Shown here in pieces: positions 51,236 through 64,000 of a stretch of 64,000 nt of DNA (position 1 is the stretch's first letter; every line of letters begins with the position of its first letter). This stretch comes from Lingula anatina (taxonomy: Eukaryota > Brachiopoda > Lingulata > Lingulida > Lingulidae), in NCBI RefSeq assembly GCF_001039355.2, contig NW_019775858.1, forward strand, positions 369,062 to 433,061, in the 5' to 3' direction. A program made the translations under genes and the position numbers. The notes beneath the pieces were generated by a model. That model was not told the origin of the DNA. It made no database searches and saw only the letters and a list, made by a program, of their open reading frames with translations.

Positions 51236-53607
51236 TGTGAAACCTTTGAATTGTGATCTTCCATAAATGTTTTTTGAACAGTTTAAAACTGTTTGGTGCC
51301 AAACTGTTATATATACCATTTGAGCTAAAGTGGATCAAAAACATTGGCATTTCTATTGTCTTATATATGTATGTGTAAACCTTGAAATGTGTTGGTGATG
51401 TATTATTATGCATGTATATTGTAAATGTTGGGATTTTACCAGCAGTGGTTGATTAGTGGTGTATAACTTACTTTTGATTTAGATTTTGTAAATTTTTGCC
51501 ATTTATGTTTTTTTAAAAATTTTATATAATTTTAGACTTAGTGAAAGATATGTAATCAGAATTTCAAATCCATAATTGCTGTGACAAAATGAGTGTTATT
51601 ACACTTTTAAGAAGTGCAAGAAGTTGCTGGATACAGTAAAATTCCATGAAATGGATGTGTAACCCTGCATTGGTCCATTACTAACCAAATTGCTGTGCCA
51701 ATGTTTCTGTGCAATTAAGAATTTGTATTTCTTATTAGTCATTTATAAATATCCTGTGAATTTAGTCTGAAAAAAAGAGAATTTATACATGGTCATCTTT
51801 GGTGGTGGCAATACATGTATGCAGAATTTATGTGGGAAGAGGAACCTAGTCAACAGTAAGGTTTCTTTTAAATATCCCTGCATTGATTTTAAAGCCTGAA
51901 ATTACTTCTTATTATGTGTAATGTTTAAGTAATTTTAAGATCATTTAATATAGTCGGTTCTGTCATTGTCTGTTTATCAATATTGCATGTGTAGATATAT
52001 ATTTGTGGGTATGGGCCTTATGGTGAGAAACAATATCATCACAAAAAGGGGAAGTTAGTAGGTGGTTAAAGAAGTAAAATGATACTGATTTGCTATATTT
52101 CACATTTGAATTAATGGATCATTTGGTTGCTTTTTTAAAGAACAGTTCAACACATGTTCACAAACTTTGTATTCATATTTAACCATAAACTTTTTGTTTA
52201 GTTTATATGGTTTACAATAAACTTTTGATAATCATTTTGCTAAGATTTTTATAATAATGAATGTGAAAACGATCATTTTCATCTTATCTTTAAGCCTGCT
52301 GCACAAGGGAGTTGTCTTGTTTATGGAAAGTTTATTTGTGGCACTTGCCCTAAGGGGAAAGCTCTCTGGTGTGGTGTGATTATTCACCTTATGAGGTGGT
52401 CAATATCTGTTGATTTTTTTAAATGTCAGGTCATCAGACTTTAAAATTGGGGATAAAATAGAAGTGTCAATGTCTAGAATCACCAATGAATTAAATCAAA
52501 CAGGTAAACATAACTAGACAGAAACCAATGCAGTTTCTCTTTTATCCATGTGAGATGAAAATATCAAACAGGACACATACTGGCTACAGCACCTCAAAAG
52601 GTGAAGTCATTTGTTAATAACTGTAAGGTTAAGGTAAGCCCCTAAAATGAACTTTTCTGTAAGCAGAAAGCTCCAGATTTGGAGGGCTTTATGTCACTGA
52701 TAATATCTGGCAATAACTCTTGCCTGGTACAAATTGCAACTCGGAATATAATTGTAGATTAGCATGTAAAAAAAAGGAAAAAACCCTGTCAGTTGGACAG
52801 ATCATTAGCATCTTGTCATTGAGTGTGTTTATTTGCCACATTTGTACAAGATTACAGTTGCAAAATTCAATAGATCAAAACTACAGCAGTAAGGTCTATA
52901 TCTATGGATTTCTTGAGCTTGGAACAAAAATGCTTTGAAAGTTAAAAAGTGTTAAAATGTTTTATTTTGTAACAATTCATTAATAGCATGATTTATGAAA
53001 TGTAGCCAGAAAACTCAAAGTTTGTTTTCTTGCAAGCATAGACATAAACAGTACACACATGAACAAAAATTCCCTCAAATTTGTAAGGCTACATAATTCA
53101 ACAAAACTTGAGCAAATGATCAATGAGTGATTTGGCTGGTATGAACAAAACCTTCCTTGTCATGATTTGTTGTTTAAAAAAATGCAGCAGTATACTCTGT
53201 TAACATAAGATTTTGGTGCATATTGAAAGTAAACATTGACATTTACATCCTACTTGCACATAAAATGTCACATCCCTCCTAAAAAAGTAGCTGGCCCAAA
53301 TTGTACTTTAAAACAAATGGTGACAGCATCTGGGTATGTGGGTATGCATATGCATCATACGTAAATTATATTAAATTAAGAGTACTTCAATACAAGTACA
53401 ACCTGTCAAAAAGTAACACAGTTTTCACCATGCAAAACATCACTGTTGATTGCAGTAAAAGATCAAGGACAGAGATTGTCATAGAAGAATAATGTCAAAA
53501 TATCAATTGCATCTCACACTAGCAAAGAGGCAATCCACTGCATAAGTCCATTTTTATAGAAGGCAAGGGTTCATGAATAAGTTGGTAGGTGCTTTTTTCC
53601 AAATTCC
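51236..53607. other. PCYT2 3'UTR and intergenic, second copy
   Basis: Collinear with 39558-41928. No additional gene is seen. Confidence 0.5.
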
Positions 53608-55466
53608 TCACCACTGGCTTATGTAGTCAGTTGACTGAAAGAAGAATAGACATCAGGATATTTTTATATTTCAGTCAAAAAAAGTAAAAGTATGAATATG
53701 CAAAATTGTTTAATAACTCCATTTTTATATAAATAGCCAAGAAATATAAATCCAGAATTTTGAATGCATTAATATTAGGAAAAGAACTGATAGTATCTGA
53801 ATCAAAATAGTACGTCAGTTTGCCAAACTTTGAGTGCAGAGTTATCTTCTAGCCAGGCATGATAGCTTGAAATACTATGTTATGGGAATCATAGGACAGA
53901 TTTTATTATTTATGTACAGAACAAAAATGCCTTTCAATTCTTCAGAGAAAATGAAGGACACTTACTGAGTATCTGAAAGGTATCTTTGCAGAATATTCTT
54001 GAGCCATCATCCTGCTGTGTTCTTTCCTTCTTCTCCTAAAACATATGAATAAATAAATATGTTAATGGAGTCAAAAATTTAAACTAATGCTTACTTAAGA
54101 GTAGCCAGAAATAGTTCAGTCTGGCAAATTGAGGGTATTCACTTTAAAGATTTCTATGAGCAGGGGAAAATTTTATCATTGTCAAGGTGTCCAATATATG
54201 AAAACTATGATCTACATGTATATTATTAAGCTTATTTATTCATAGTCATAGTACTATTCAATTAAAAAAATAAGTAAGTCTAACTAACATGTCCTCTGAT
54301 TCCCTGGTGTGCTTTACTGGACTTGATTGCCTCTGAGTGGCTTGAAGTTGTTGTTCATAGCTGCTCATAGGACGTCCTGCATAACCTCCCTGTTGGAAAT
54401 GGTTTTGGACACGCTGGGCAGCAGCAGCTTCCTGGAGCATGAATAAAATATTATTAGCTGAGGGAGACTTAAAAAATGTAATATAAATACTACTACTACT
54501 ACTACTACTTATGAATAATAATTATAACCAGCACAAAGTATCCTGTACAAAATCACGGAAAAGTCATTTGTGTCTAACAGTCTTACTAAAATAAATAGAT
54601 GAAGGTATAATTAGTAAAGCAAAGTAAAAATGATTAATAATTATTTGAAAAATATAGAAAAAATTGCTGGTATCAAAAATGTTCTAAATATGTTAAAATT
54701 TTGAGTAAAATAATTGACAGTATATGAATCAAACAGTATGTTAGTTTGCCAAACTAACTGTCTGAGCTATCATCAAGCCGTGTTTGTTTGATTTTTCCGT
54801 CTGACATTAAGCACAAAATGTTCACTTAAATTGCCACAAGTTACAAATTCCCAAAAAGCAATTAGGCATTGATGGTTTTTGTTGACCAGCTACTGAATTT
54901 GCCAACTCTTGTTAATATTTGCATGATTCAAATAGAAAATTTTCCACAAATACACAGCATAAAAACAGCAGTGCTATTCTATTGATGTAAACTTCAATAG
55001 GAAGACTGGTACATGGTAACAATCAATATAAAAATTTGTTAACCAACAACAAAGGGGTGAAAATCAATTATTTTCATACATAACTTATGCATGGTATAAA
55101 TTCTTGATGCTGTGATGCTTATTATACCATTGAAAAGTCAATAGACTTTATTACTTCAAGGTCCTTTTTTTTTTCTAACTTTGCTCTGAAAAAGTGCTCA
55201 AACTATCTGCGGTTTTAGTGATCCCCCAAACCAGAAGTTTTGAAGTCAACTTTAATTGTTCAAATTATCCGAATACTGAGGTCATAGTGTCTCAATTTTG
55301 CTTCATTTTACCATGACAAATGTCAAAAGAATCAAAGTGATGCAGATTGTAGGAAGTATATCCGAGTTGAACCTACCTCTGATTGTTTTTGAAAGTACGC
55401 ATTTCGGAACAGAAAACGTTCTCGTCTGCGTGCTTCATTATGCTCATTAATCCCTGATGCTGCCAT
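53608..55466 (-). CDS. Small 109-residue protein, second copy
   Basis: Exons (minus): 55466-55377, 54431-54289, 54035-53966 and 53634-53608, the same lengths as at 41929-43785, with the reading frame intact. It is probably the allele of that gene. Confidence 0.75.
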
Positions 55467-56796
55467 AATGAAGCCTGTGGAAGGAAGAAATTGGTTTTAA
55501 AATTGATAAGAGAATACAATGTATGATATTTGCGCGAATGCTTATCGACTCTCGAACCTGTGAAGAATATATCGATATCTATGTTTTTGTTTAATTTTGC
55601 TGGATTTCACGTATGAATAAAAAATAGTTTGTAACCTTAGGTCATAAAGGATGCATTTTTTAACTATTTAATAATTGACTTATGTATAAAGCTTGTAAAT
55701 GCAGGAAAATTAGATACGTGTTACCTACCGCAAGCGATGTAGTTTTATGGTGTTGGTTGCCTAGCACGCAGGCTGTGGCCTTTGACCTTAGATCGATAAA
55801 TATCAATCTCCATTGAGTAAAGAGTTCCCAATCAAGATCAAAACCGCGAAAGAATGACACGTTGGTGTCAGCTAGTTTCTTCAAATTAAGTCGTGTTTAA
55901 ATGTTTTTTTTAGCAAATGTATGCCGTGTCTGCATGTCATATGGCAGTGTAGACAGAAAATGATGTTCAGACCAGACAAGATTTAATTTGCCGCTGATTA
56001 GCGGGTTAACTCGCGTCGACGCTTTAGCTGTACTGTCTGTGAAAAGGATCGAACGACAGACGGCAATATTATTTATTTTTTAACATATACTTTTTAACGA
56101 GTAAAGCTGCTTAATTTTGGGGTTGCCCCTTTTATTTATTTATTCATTTATATTTATTAATATTTTTTTTGGGGGGGGGGGGAGGGGTGGAGTGGGTGGT
56201 GTGTGGGTGAGGAATAACCCACGTACACAATTTGGGCGATTTTTTAACTGGTAAGCATGGAAACAACTTTTTTCCTCTTGGGATTAGTCTTAAAGTTTTT
56301 CCACTAATCAATGCATTTTTTTTCCATTTGGAAAAATTGAGAGTGAAACAAATTAGAATTCATCAAAATAAGGGTCAGCCACATTTTTAAATAAAAGTTT
56401 ATCAATTTTGTCTGGCCTTAGTAACAAAACTACTACATGTTTATATACTTTGCATTTGATTCAATACGCATTCACCAAAATTTTGAATTTTCATTGATGG
56501 AATTCACTACCTTCGTATCTAGAATTGAGTGTTACTTTAAAAGCTGAAATAATTGTTCCATTAGATCACCAAAAGTTAAGTTTATAAAGCTGTGTTTTTT
56601 ATTTTTTTAATTTTTTCCATTTTGGATTTTGTTGATTAATTTTTCAGTAATTTTAACACATTTGTTAATAGGTTGAAAAGTTTCATTTTAACCTGGATGA
56701 TGTCGCTTTTTCTTATATCAGAAGAATTTGAAATGCTGAGTTCATTAACAAAAATGTGATTGTGAGGAGCACCAACTTAAAGGAATTATTATTATA

Positions 56797-56832
<36 letters not shown>

Positions 56833-57648
56833 TTACCAATAGATTATTAGGCCCATACTGTGGGCTATAGCCAAAGATGGGTGGGATGTGTGGTTGTTTG
56901 GAACATACTGCCCTTTTGCCAGGGAAAAGCCCAGTCTGTATCAAAATTTGATCTACAGTGGCTTGTTATGAATACATGTAGGGAGCATTCCCCTAAACCT
57001 ATCATACTAGCAGGTTCGATCTAATACGCTGTTTACACTACAGTCATTTATTTGAATAAATAGCAAATTAGGTCCCATTTCAAATAATTGTAGTAGTCTG
57101 AACACGGGAGTATTTTTGTTAACTGATTTCTCAAAATCCTACTAGCATGTTTGATTTTCTTCAGTGATTTGAACAACTTACCAGAAGTGACACCTGTTTA
57201 GATCTTACTGGGCATGTGGACAGAAGAGTGCGGGTATCTATGAACACTTGTTTATCACTTTAGTGATTGCACCAAGCAAATCGTATTTTTTTCACCAGAA
57301 ATCTGAATTTGAAAAATCTGGATTTATCAGATGGCAGTGTGAACGGGGTATAACTGTGCAGGGATTCTCGTTAAATTGCAATCAGTGTGAGTTGCTTAAA
57401 TGTCTGGCAGGCCAACTCAAGCAGATTGATCCAGCTAGTATGATCAGTTTATGGGAATGCAGTCATAGATCTCATGTTAAAAGGGTAGACTTTTTTCTGA
57501 AAAAAAAAAAACCCTCTGAAACTGAGCAATGGCTACATGTCTGCTTATTGGCTTAATTATTTTGATATTATGTTCTCAAGTCAATGGATTCCTCAGTAGT
57601 GGCAGTATCATGGGGCAGATAAGGACTACCTGAGGGTTTGGGTCTTTT
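55467..57648. other. Non-coding flank, second copy
   Basis: Collinear with 43786-45950. Near 55942-56008 it carries about 65 bases where copy A has about 12 unrelated bases. A (TTA)n run is at about 56797-56832. No gene is seen. Confidence 0.5.
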
Positions 57649-58110
57649 ACAACCTGCCTAACAGCAGGCAATTTATTATGGATTTAAACCAGACTTTGAT
57701 AAGAAAAGTGGGGCAAACTCAGCATAGCTGTAGACCAGGAACTGAACAGGACGGCTGAACAGGTAGGCGGTTCATAGGGCAGATATTTAAGTTTTTGATA
57801 ATATTTGCTGATAATATAATACCTCCATATAAAGAATAGATGTTAATAAAAATTCATTACCATCTTGGCATCATAGTCTTTATGTTTTCTTAATTTTTCT
57901 TAAAGTAAAGCATAGATAACACAATACATTAGGTTTCAAGAAAACACTGCTTCTTGAGAAAAAAAAAGTAAGAAAAAAGTGTGGATCAAAAATGGAGTGA
58001 TTTTGTCTCTTATCTTTAATTAAACTTTGATATTTCTAAAGAGATTTTATGTGAATGTTATTGTTTACAGATTGTGAACAAATAATTCAACAATGAGATG
58101 GAAAAAAACT

Positions 58111-58111
<1 letters not shown>

Positions 58112-58149
<38 letters not shown>

Positions 58150-58268
58150 AAAAATGTTTAGTAGGGGGGGAAATTTTTTGAATGGGTTTAAACCCCCAAT
58201 CCCAGGTGATGTGATTTGTTTTTTNNNNNNNNNNNNNNNNNNNNNNNNNGTGGGGGGGGGGGGGGGGG
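58112..58268. other. Poly-G tracts around an assembly gap
   Basis: A G run of nearly 40 bases at 58112-58148 and another at 58250-58268 flank 25 Ns at 58225-58249. Such tracts beside a gap are a frequent read or assembly artefact; open frames of glycine or proline here are spurious. Confidence 0.85.
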
Positions 58269-58639
58269 AGGCAGTGGAGATGGGGGACACAATGATTAGT
58301 ATGAGGTGCAAATTATTGATAGGGCTTATAAGCCCCAATATCCTAGTGATGTGAATTGTCATTTACTTTGCGTGCCATGCAAGTTGATATATTGATTTAT
58401 GTATGGTTTCACTTTGTTAGCTATAGTTGCTATGGAGACCAGGTGTTCGTCTTGATGAGGATGGAGTAGTTTAGCCCATATATATAGTTGGATAACCAGG
58501 TAAGATTGGACTTTTCTCATTTTGATACATAAATTGTTTATTTGACCAGTAAAATGCTGTATACGTAATTCACACTGCATTTTAACAAGGAGCTATAACC
58601 ATGTGTAATATTGCATTATTGTAGATATGTTTTTGTCCT

Positions 58640-58774
58640 TACCCAGTCGGCAAGTAGCTGTAAAGCTAATGTTTCCTTTCAATTTATACCCGACATGAAA
58701 TAAAATTTATTGTATTGTATTGTATTGTATTGTATTGTATTGTATTGTATTGTATTGTATTGTATTGTATTGTA
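58640..58774 (+). mobile_element. Retroposon 3' tail with (TTGTA)n
   Basis: A segment ending ACCCGACATGAAATAAAATT runs straight into about 13 TTGTA units. A unique 3' end followed by a short tandem tail is typical of non-LTR retroposons or SINEs of some invertebrate families. Only the tail part is recognisable. Confidence 0.5.
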
Positions 58775-61577
58775 TGACAATGTATTAAAGTTTTTAGTCT
58801 TTCTCATCTCATCCCATCCTGCTGACATAAAACCAAAACTAGAACTTGTATAACCATTCAGATTTCACTAGTGTAGTAGCAAGTCTGTAAATAAACCACT
58901 CATCATTTCTAGTTTGATATTCTGAATATGAATGATAGCTGTTAAACATTTGTAAACACAAGCAAGGAGGCTAACGTGTAATATAATCTGGCTACATTAT
59001 TATGTCTCATTGTGCTCAGTCTATAAATCAATTTATAAAAGAAAACTGGCAGGCTAAAAAAACTGAAGACAACAGTAAATTGATAAGCAACCTGTATAGT
59101 CTCCCCACCTTTGGATAATCACATTAACCCAAGCACATGGAGCCAGACCGTTTTCAGTAAATCATTGTCTTACATGTGTCTGATATTAAATACCAAGTAT
59201 TACCTTAGAGCACATGGTGTTCTGGGGTGTCCTGTACAACCCCAAGCTGACCATTTGAATATTAGACAAGCTTAGTATGTCCTGTAACAGGTGGTGGGAC
59301 GAACCACCCTGAGTTTCTCACTTACTTCCTCATGGCATGCATGGCATTAGAACAGACACAGTCCTTTGAAACCTGGGTGTTTGTGGAAGACTGGACAGTC
59401 TTGAAGAAGGAGCCTGTTCAAGAAGAACTATATGTAGTAGAAATTAAGCAGTGTATATTGCCTGTGATTACCCACTGACCATGACATGGTTCTCTATATG
59501 TGTTAACACTGATGATAGAAGTTCATGTTGATTGCCTCATCTAGTGCTGTGGACTGTTCAAGGAGTATACATGTAACAGTTTTTTAATTGGATGGAACCT
59601 GCATTTAATGACAGCAGGTTTAACTTGAAATGTACCTTTAGATGGCGTACATGTATATAGTCAATGTAGCCTCTATGTTAATTGGTTATGAAAACTGATT
59701 GCATTCAAGTTTATCCATTTAAAAGGCTACTGTGTGGTTATTAACAGAATACAGGCAATCAAATGTGAATTTGTCATTAGTACATAAAAGTATTTTTGTT
59801 TTACATTCTTGCTTTTATCTATTGAGAATAAGAGTTAGGTAAGAATGGAAATCAAATTAAGATGACTTCATGCAAGTCTCTGGTGGTGAAATATTTATCC
59901 CTGCATGTGTGTGCATACCTCGTAATCAGCACTACAACAAGTGTTTACCAGACAGCCTTGAGATGGTTTAACAACCATTTTGCTGCGGAGGGTAAATATG
60001 TCAGAGGGTTTTCACCACGCCTAGTGAGTACACTAGTACACATTATCAGTCACATGTTACAACCATCAAGACTATGGAATATTCAAAGTATTAAAATAAG
60101 GTTTTCATGTTAATTATAGACCAGCAATCTTACCTCGGGTCATTTGAGTGACCAGCAAGCAATGGGTGGCAATTTGCACAGTGTAAGTATTTTGTTAATT
60201 GATAAACCAACAGTATTTAAGGGTTTGCAGACAGCAGATATTTCAAGTCTTAAATATAAAAGATTGTGAACCAATTATTTAGACTATTACAAAATGTCTA
60301 TAGGTAAAAATATAGAAAGATGTACTTTGGATACTGGTCTCCCAAGAAACCCACTTGATTTTTATCTTGTCTTTGCACAATATTGTATTTGGTACCTTTA
60401 AACTTTTCTCACCGAGAAAGGAAAGTAAATATTGATTTTTGCTACTTTTTATAATGTGTATATGAGTGGCAGTTATTACCAGTCCAAAGTACAAGTGTCC
60501 CAGTTGCACTGTTAGATGGGTGTGGTTCCAGATATGTTGTATACCTGTCACAGGTGTGACATAGTTATTAGTGTAACAGCAGTTTCTTAATATATAGGTA
60601 CATATATAGATTATTTGTGAATTCTGGACCTTACCTTTGTCAGAACTTACTTGTTTTTTTTTTCTTGATTAAGATATGTTTTCTTTAAACTGAAATTATA
60701 ATTTCTCCCAAGATTTGAGAAAATAAGGTTCACATTAGTCTATACACAGTTTTTGTTGTTTTTAGCAGAATATTTTTTTTCAGTAATTGATCATAATATC
60801 AAATTACTTATTGGACAAAATAAGCTAGCATTATCCAATCGATATTATTTTGTATTTTATTAAGTTTACTCACTCTCCATTATCAATGATCCTAGGTCAT
60901 TGTCTGAGCCACACCCAATACTTACTTTGTACTGAGAGATAATATCTGTATGTGCTTATTAAGTTAAATAAGTGCATGCAGTGCAACTAAAAGTATTTTT
61001 ATGTACAGATACGTGTGTCACCTGCTTATGTAGCCGTCAATATTTTCCTGTAACTTATTGGACCAAATCATAATAGTGAAGTGCAGGCCAATTTCAAATA
61101 TATCAGCTTTATTAAAAAAAAATTTTTTGCATGTTCATATATATATATATATTTTTTTTCCCCAAACATGGAATCCTTCTCAATACATTTGATGTAAAAG
61201 TTGAGTTAATTTTTTTTTCAAACTTAGTGAAGTGATTCATAGCAGTAAACAATATATTAAGTATATTGTCTTAATTATCTCAAGAACCAGCATTAATATA
61301 TGTGGTTGTGTATGTCATTCTCCTAAGCATTTATTTTATGCAGTATGAAGTATGTCCTCATATTCACTGGATATTTGCCAATATTTTACCTGATAACTTT
61401 TAAGTCAAGTATTATGTGGATGTGTTTGGAATGTCCTTTGTTTACCTGTGTACCTCCTCAAGGCAAACTAGGCACAGGTACAAAGTACTTGACATGTTAT
61501 TTTGTTAGTTACTGTCTATCGTGAACTTTTCCTTACTGATAATGTGAGGACAGATGGCCCTTGATAGAATAAATCAC

Positions 61578-61606
61578 CCTTCTCTCTCTCTGTCTCTCTC
61601 TCTCCT
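61578..61606. repeat. (CT)n microsatellite
   Basis: TCTCTCTC run interrupted once by G. Confidence 0.85.
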
Positions 61607-62343
61607 TCTCTATGTGTATGTGTGTGATTATTTCTCTGCAATGTGCATGTTTTATATTATTACCTGTATATTCTTATCAGATTCAAATCAATTAATGAAA
61701 GTACCATGTGTTACAAAGTGCTTGTTTACACTCTATCCATCTTTGGTTAAAAAAACTGGACACAGAATGGATTTACACTGCTAAAAGGGAAATGAGGTTA
61801 AAGTTGCATTCAGGTGATGTTTATGAGGGTTAGGAATTGACATAATGAAAAAAAGGGCTGTCATGTTTTGAGGCTCCCCCATAGTAGTTGTGGTCATAAT
61901 TTGGACAGAAACTTGTGAAATATTTTATTTAATGCAAATCAGAGTCAGGTTTGGAAGACGGGCAACTCTGATGAAGGTAAGAGACATGGGAACTATAAGT
62001 AGTTTCATTCAAAGAAGTTATATTTTCATGAAAAAATTGAAAAAGGAATTTTAGTGTGCAGCTGAGCATTGAGTAGCTTGGTGAACATTGTGTTGTAAAC
62101 TGAGTGTTTTAAGTTCATACACTAGGTTCACTTATTTCAAAACGGTTAAGTTAAGATTAAATATTTGCTTTATGAAATGGATATCTGATATAGTCTCAGT
62201 GAGAGGTGTACATATTTTCAGTATCATATGGCATTTCACAGGCTCCAGTATTCAGGTAGTGGTTGTTGTTTGGGAATATGGTAACTGTGGTATTGGTATG
62301 GATAAAACCGATGCTAATTAATGTTGTGTTTTCTTGTTTTCAG

Positions 62344-62437
62344 AATCATGAGGGGATGTCCTGTCTGTACCTTTGTATACATAGCTAAAGCTCTTGACTG
62401 GAAGACATAAGGCTGAAGCATCAGTGGCAACCAAATA
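62344..62437 (+). promoter_or_regulatory. 5'UTR with overlapping upstream ORFs
   Basis: After the acceptor at 62342-62343, an ATG at 62348 opens a 20-codon frame ending TAA at 62408-62410. A second ATG at 62355 opens a 10-codon frame in another phase. Both end before the main start at 62438 and could lower its translation. Confidence 0.5.
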
Positions 62438-63243
62438 ATGTACTCTCAATACAGTTCAGTTATTAAATTCCTGGAGCTTCCTTCTCCAGATGATTACCTG
62501 GAAATACAGGAGAAGATTGGTAATGGTACATATGGGGATGTGTATTCTGCCATTGATAAGGAGACAGGTATTTCATACTTTTTTCTGGATCAGTAGTGTT
62601 TGTTAATTTTTTATTTATTCCTCTACAAAAAGAATGCAGTAAGTGTGAGGATGGGTGTGAGCACGTACAGGTGTCTTAATTGGCCCAAGTTTACTTTACT
62701 AGATAAAATATTCATAGATAACTGGATGGCTGGTTTTGAAGGAATGCTGGGGAAATATTTTAATTGACATGGTAATTACATCCCTTTACAACGCCTTCTT
62801 TTGTGATTGATATTGATTGCAAAAGAATTGCACAGAAACCAAGAATTCAGGTTTGTTATATATGTGGTTAGATGTTTTAATACAGACCTTGATAACATCT
62901 TGACTAACTTTCTGCCAAATTAAAATGTTATGAATGTCAAGAAATTAAGTAATTAATTGATTGATTCATTTGTTTTATAAATAAATAAATTAAATGATTG
63001 TACACAATGCATTCTAGTTTTAAAGTGAAAATATGATAAATGTTTTTGTTTTATTTTTTTCAAGGTGAAAAGGTGGCAGTGAAAATTTTGGAATGCATCC
63101 ACGAAATAATAGAAGAGGTAGAAGAAGAATACCTTATTTTAAGGGATTTTGGTGGATGCTGTAATATTCCAAAATTCTGTGGCCTGTACTTGAAACGCCA
63201 TGGCACAAACCCAGAGGAAGATCAGTTGTGGATGGCGATGGAG
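62438..63243 (+). CDS. Class III myosin-type kinase, N-terminal part (MYO3/ninaC-like), partial
   Basis: Two coding exons: 62438-62567 and 63065-63243, joined in frame (ACA G|GT GAA). The product begins MYSQYSSVIKFLELPSPDDY and enters a protein kinase N-lobe: glycine loop GNGTYGDV, the ATP lysine in VAVKIL, and a helix C candidate in EEVEEEYLIL, then QLWMAME at the hinge approach. The LPSPDDYLEI lead and the EEEY...LRDF spacing resemble NINAC and vertebrate MYO3 kinases more than TNIK/MINK, though a MAP4K-type kinase remains possible. Class III myosins are kinase-motor proteins of photoreceptors and actin protrusions. No further exon is visible before the window end, so the motor part, if present, is outside. 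Open frames that extend past the donor at 63244 are intronic. Confidence 0.75.
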
Positions 63244-64000
63244 GTCAGTGATGGGGCTGATAGAATGTTATGATGTTCATTTTTTTCTCACATTTTGTTT
63301 TAAATATTTCATTTGTTGCAGCCTGCAGGAATTTGGGAGTTTGATATGTTTTAGATTTTCCTACATGAAAACAATGAAGTCTTGACTGAATTAAGGCAAG
63401 AAACTTAATTGTTCAGTAATGGTGGTTGCAAGCATTGTTCTTGAGTCATTACATGTTCTTTGATAACCAAACTAACATTACCAAATGATTATACTCTGGT
63501 GTCTTTACTGTAGTTAGTAAATGGGAAATTCTTGCACTAATTTGACCCCATCTTAAAATGGAACTTGAAATTGCTGTCAATGAAGATGGAGAATAACATG
63601 TGAGAAAATGCGGTGTCAGACAAGTGGTCCAGGCAGTGCCACTCTAACCCCAAATTCTTTAGAAAAGGAGGTGATATAGGTGTCCATAGCAAACAAAGAA
63701 AACTTAGCTAATAAGTTGTCTTGTATTTTTAAAAGGTGTGTTTTTGAGATTAATACATGTACTTGTACATGTAATGGTGGTTGCATGACGTTATAATGAT
63801 AAAAATCCATTTATAATTTTTTTCAGGTGTAAGATTAATTGACTAACTTTCTACATAATCTGTAATGTTGCAAATTATATTTTTTGAAAAAATAGATAAT
63901 ATATAGATTAAGTGCTTCTGGACATACAATTTTGAGATTCAAAACTTACAATTACTTCATGAATGCAATGCATTAATTGTTTCCCAATTCAAATGGTACA
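63244..64000 (+). other. Intron of the kinase gene to window end
   Basis: No exon with kinase-like coding is found after the donor GTCAGT. A CAG at 63827-63829 is followed by GTGTAAG and does not open a useful frame. Confidence 0.6.

Larger units (their letters stand above)
57649..62343. other. Region upstream of the kinase gene
   Basis: No coding exon is supported in this 4.7 kb. It holds the G-rich gap region at 58112-58268, a pentanucleotide-tailed retroposon remnant near 58640-58774, a T-rich run near 60652, and a (CT)n run at about 61580-61605. The 5'UTR exon(s) and promoter of the kinase gene should be here, since its first coding exon begins at an acceptor (62342-62343). Confidence 0.45.

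Noticed and set aside
58087-58362. Proline- or glycine-rich open frames
   Set aside because: They are poly-G tracts around an assembly gap.

Overview
The window is animal nuclear DNA: AT-rich, with small exons (about 30 to 300 bases), GT-AG introns, microsatellites and assembly gaps. The protein set (cytosolic uS5, mitochondrial aconitase, a secreted selenocysteine glutathione peroxidase, PCYT2, and the start of what looks like a class III myosin) fits a bilaterian. A heterozygous marine invertebrate, perhaps a lophotrochozoan, is my best guess, but the species is not settled by the sequence.

Layout. (1) 534-6222, minus: a 12-exon gene for a 375-residue protein I do not recognise. (2) 6233-13114: upstream intron or intergenic DNA with dispersed repeats and foldback elements. 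(3) 13125-15175, plus: RPS2 (uS5) with a 5'TOP leader and a complete tRNA-Arg(UCG) gene inside an intron. (4) 16494-27597, minus, convergent with RPS2: mitochondrial aconitase ACO2, 785 residues. It carries a tandem pair of 106-base alternative exons whose phases force exclusive use. (5) 28937-31162, minus: secreted glutathione peroxidase with an in-frame TGA (Sec) and a recognisable SECIS element in the 3'UTR. (6) 33263-39557, plus: PCYT2, 14 exons. (7) 41929-43785, minus: a small 109-residue protein gene. (8) 45952-57648: a second near-identical copy of most of (6) and all of (7), joined through a single N. (9) 57656-64000: upstream region and first two coding exons of a MYO3/ninaC-type kinase gene, cut by the window end.

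Three blocks are repeated almost perfectly with single-N junctions: 9037-9941 and 10180-11082; 23016-24020 and 24022-25013; 33647-45950 and 45952-57648. They differ by SNPs and small indels. They break or truncate genes if taken literally, so I read them as unmerged allelic contigs, not true duplications. Compared as haplotypes, they reveal a polymorphic 630-base TTAA-flanked insertion.

The genes do not form one pathway. ACO2 (TCA cycle), PCYT2 (CDP-ethanolamine synthesis) and RPS2 (ribosome) are housekeeping genes; GPx is an extracellular antioxidant enzyme. The most interesting points are the alternative exon pair of ACO2, the loss of the second histidine of the C-terminal HxGH motif in PCYT2, the Sec/SECIS pair, and the inverted copy of the GPx 3'UTR upstream of PCYT2.
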